7,153 nt of DNA from Candidatus Absconditabacterales bacterium (GTDB taxonomy: Bacteria; Patescibacteria; JAEDAM01; Absconditabacterales; Absconditicoccaceae), in the NCBI GenBank assembly GCA_938010495.1, contig CALLUT010000024.1:1-7153 (forward strand), in the 5' to 3' direction. The translations under genes and the position numbers were made by a program. The notes below the pieces were generated by a model. It saw only the letters and a list, made by a program, of their open reading frames with translations, was not told the DNA's origin and ran no database searches. Position 1 is the stretch's first letter; each line of letters opens with the position of its first letter. Shown here piece after piece: positions 7,056-7,153 of the stretch.

Positions 7056-7153
7056 AATGAATTCAAGAAAATAATTAGATTGCAAACTGTTTAAATAATG
7101 TGCCTTTTTCTTTAAATCAACTCCAACAACTAAAGCTGGGTGATCAACAACTC
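7056..7153 (-). other. Open frame upstream of GT2, status undecided
   Basis: On the minus strand the GT2 frame continues without a stop to the edge, encoding a protein-like stretch including DHPALVVGVDLKKKAHYL. A different minus-strand frame ends in TAA at 7075-7077, 19 bases before the GT2 ATG, and could be the tail of a separate upstream gene, but its composition (many Cys, Ser, Trp) is less protein-like. With only TAA and TAG as stops, an open run of about 33 codons in AT-rich DNA can occur by chance. Confidence 0.3.

Noticed and set aside
1..7153. tRNA, rRNA, CRISPR array, insertion sequence
   Set aside because: I saw no TTCGA-type tRNA arms outside coding genes, no regularly spaced repeats, no transposase motifs and no rRNA-like blocks; intergenic space totals only a few hundred bases.

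Overview
The window reads cleanly only with a non-standard genetic code. In every gene UGA sits where glycine belongs, including DDGSTD and DADGQ of glycosyltransferases, HVGN of cysteinyl-tRNA synthetase, the Gly of a CDP-alcohol phosphotransferase motif and the -1 Gly of a lipobox. Only UAA and UAG end genes. This is NCBI code 25 (UGA = Gly) of Candidatus Absconditabacteria (SR1) and Gracilibacteria. A second deviation is visible: CGA (23 codons in the seven genes) and CGG (1 codon) fall where tryptophan is expected, while conserved arginines use AGA, AGG, CGT or CGC. The strongest columns are PG-W-HIECS, N-Y/W-W-MH and ME-W in CysRS and DDI-W-HPEKL in a glycosyltransferase. From memory, CGA/CGG to Trp has been predicted computationally for Absconditabacteria, so that lineage is the best guess. 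The DNA is AT-rich and the genes are tightly packed.

Layout. Bases 1-34 may be the 3' tip of an upstream gene. Plus strand: a small one-pass membrane protein (108-554), then cysS (576-2462). Minus strand, convergent with cysS: a lipoprotein of unknown function (2467-3456). A 219-base divergent intergenic region (3457-3675) holds candidate promoters and inverted repeats. Plus strand: a DUF2304/GT2 fusion (3676-4737), then a GT2 glycosyltransferase (4744-5532). Minus strand, abutting that gene stop to stop: a CDP-alcohol phosphatidyltransferase-like membrane enzyme (5533-6219), downstream of a third GT2 gene (6237-7055). The frame of the third GT2 stays open to the right edge.

Function. The left part is a housekeeping aminoacyl-tRNA synthetase with a small membrane protein. 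The right part looks like a cell-envelope glycan or glycolipid locus: three GT2 enzymes, one tethered to the membrane by a DUF2304 domain, plus an enzyme class that makes phospho-alcohol lipids. No tRNA, rRNA, CRISPR array or transposase was recognised. No gene has an obvious Shine-Dalgarno sequence. All CDS ends below assume UGA = Gly; all Trp statements assume CGA/CGG = Trp.
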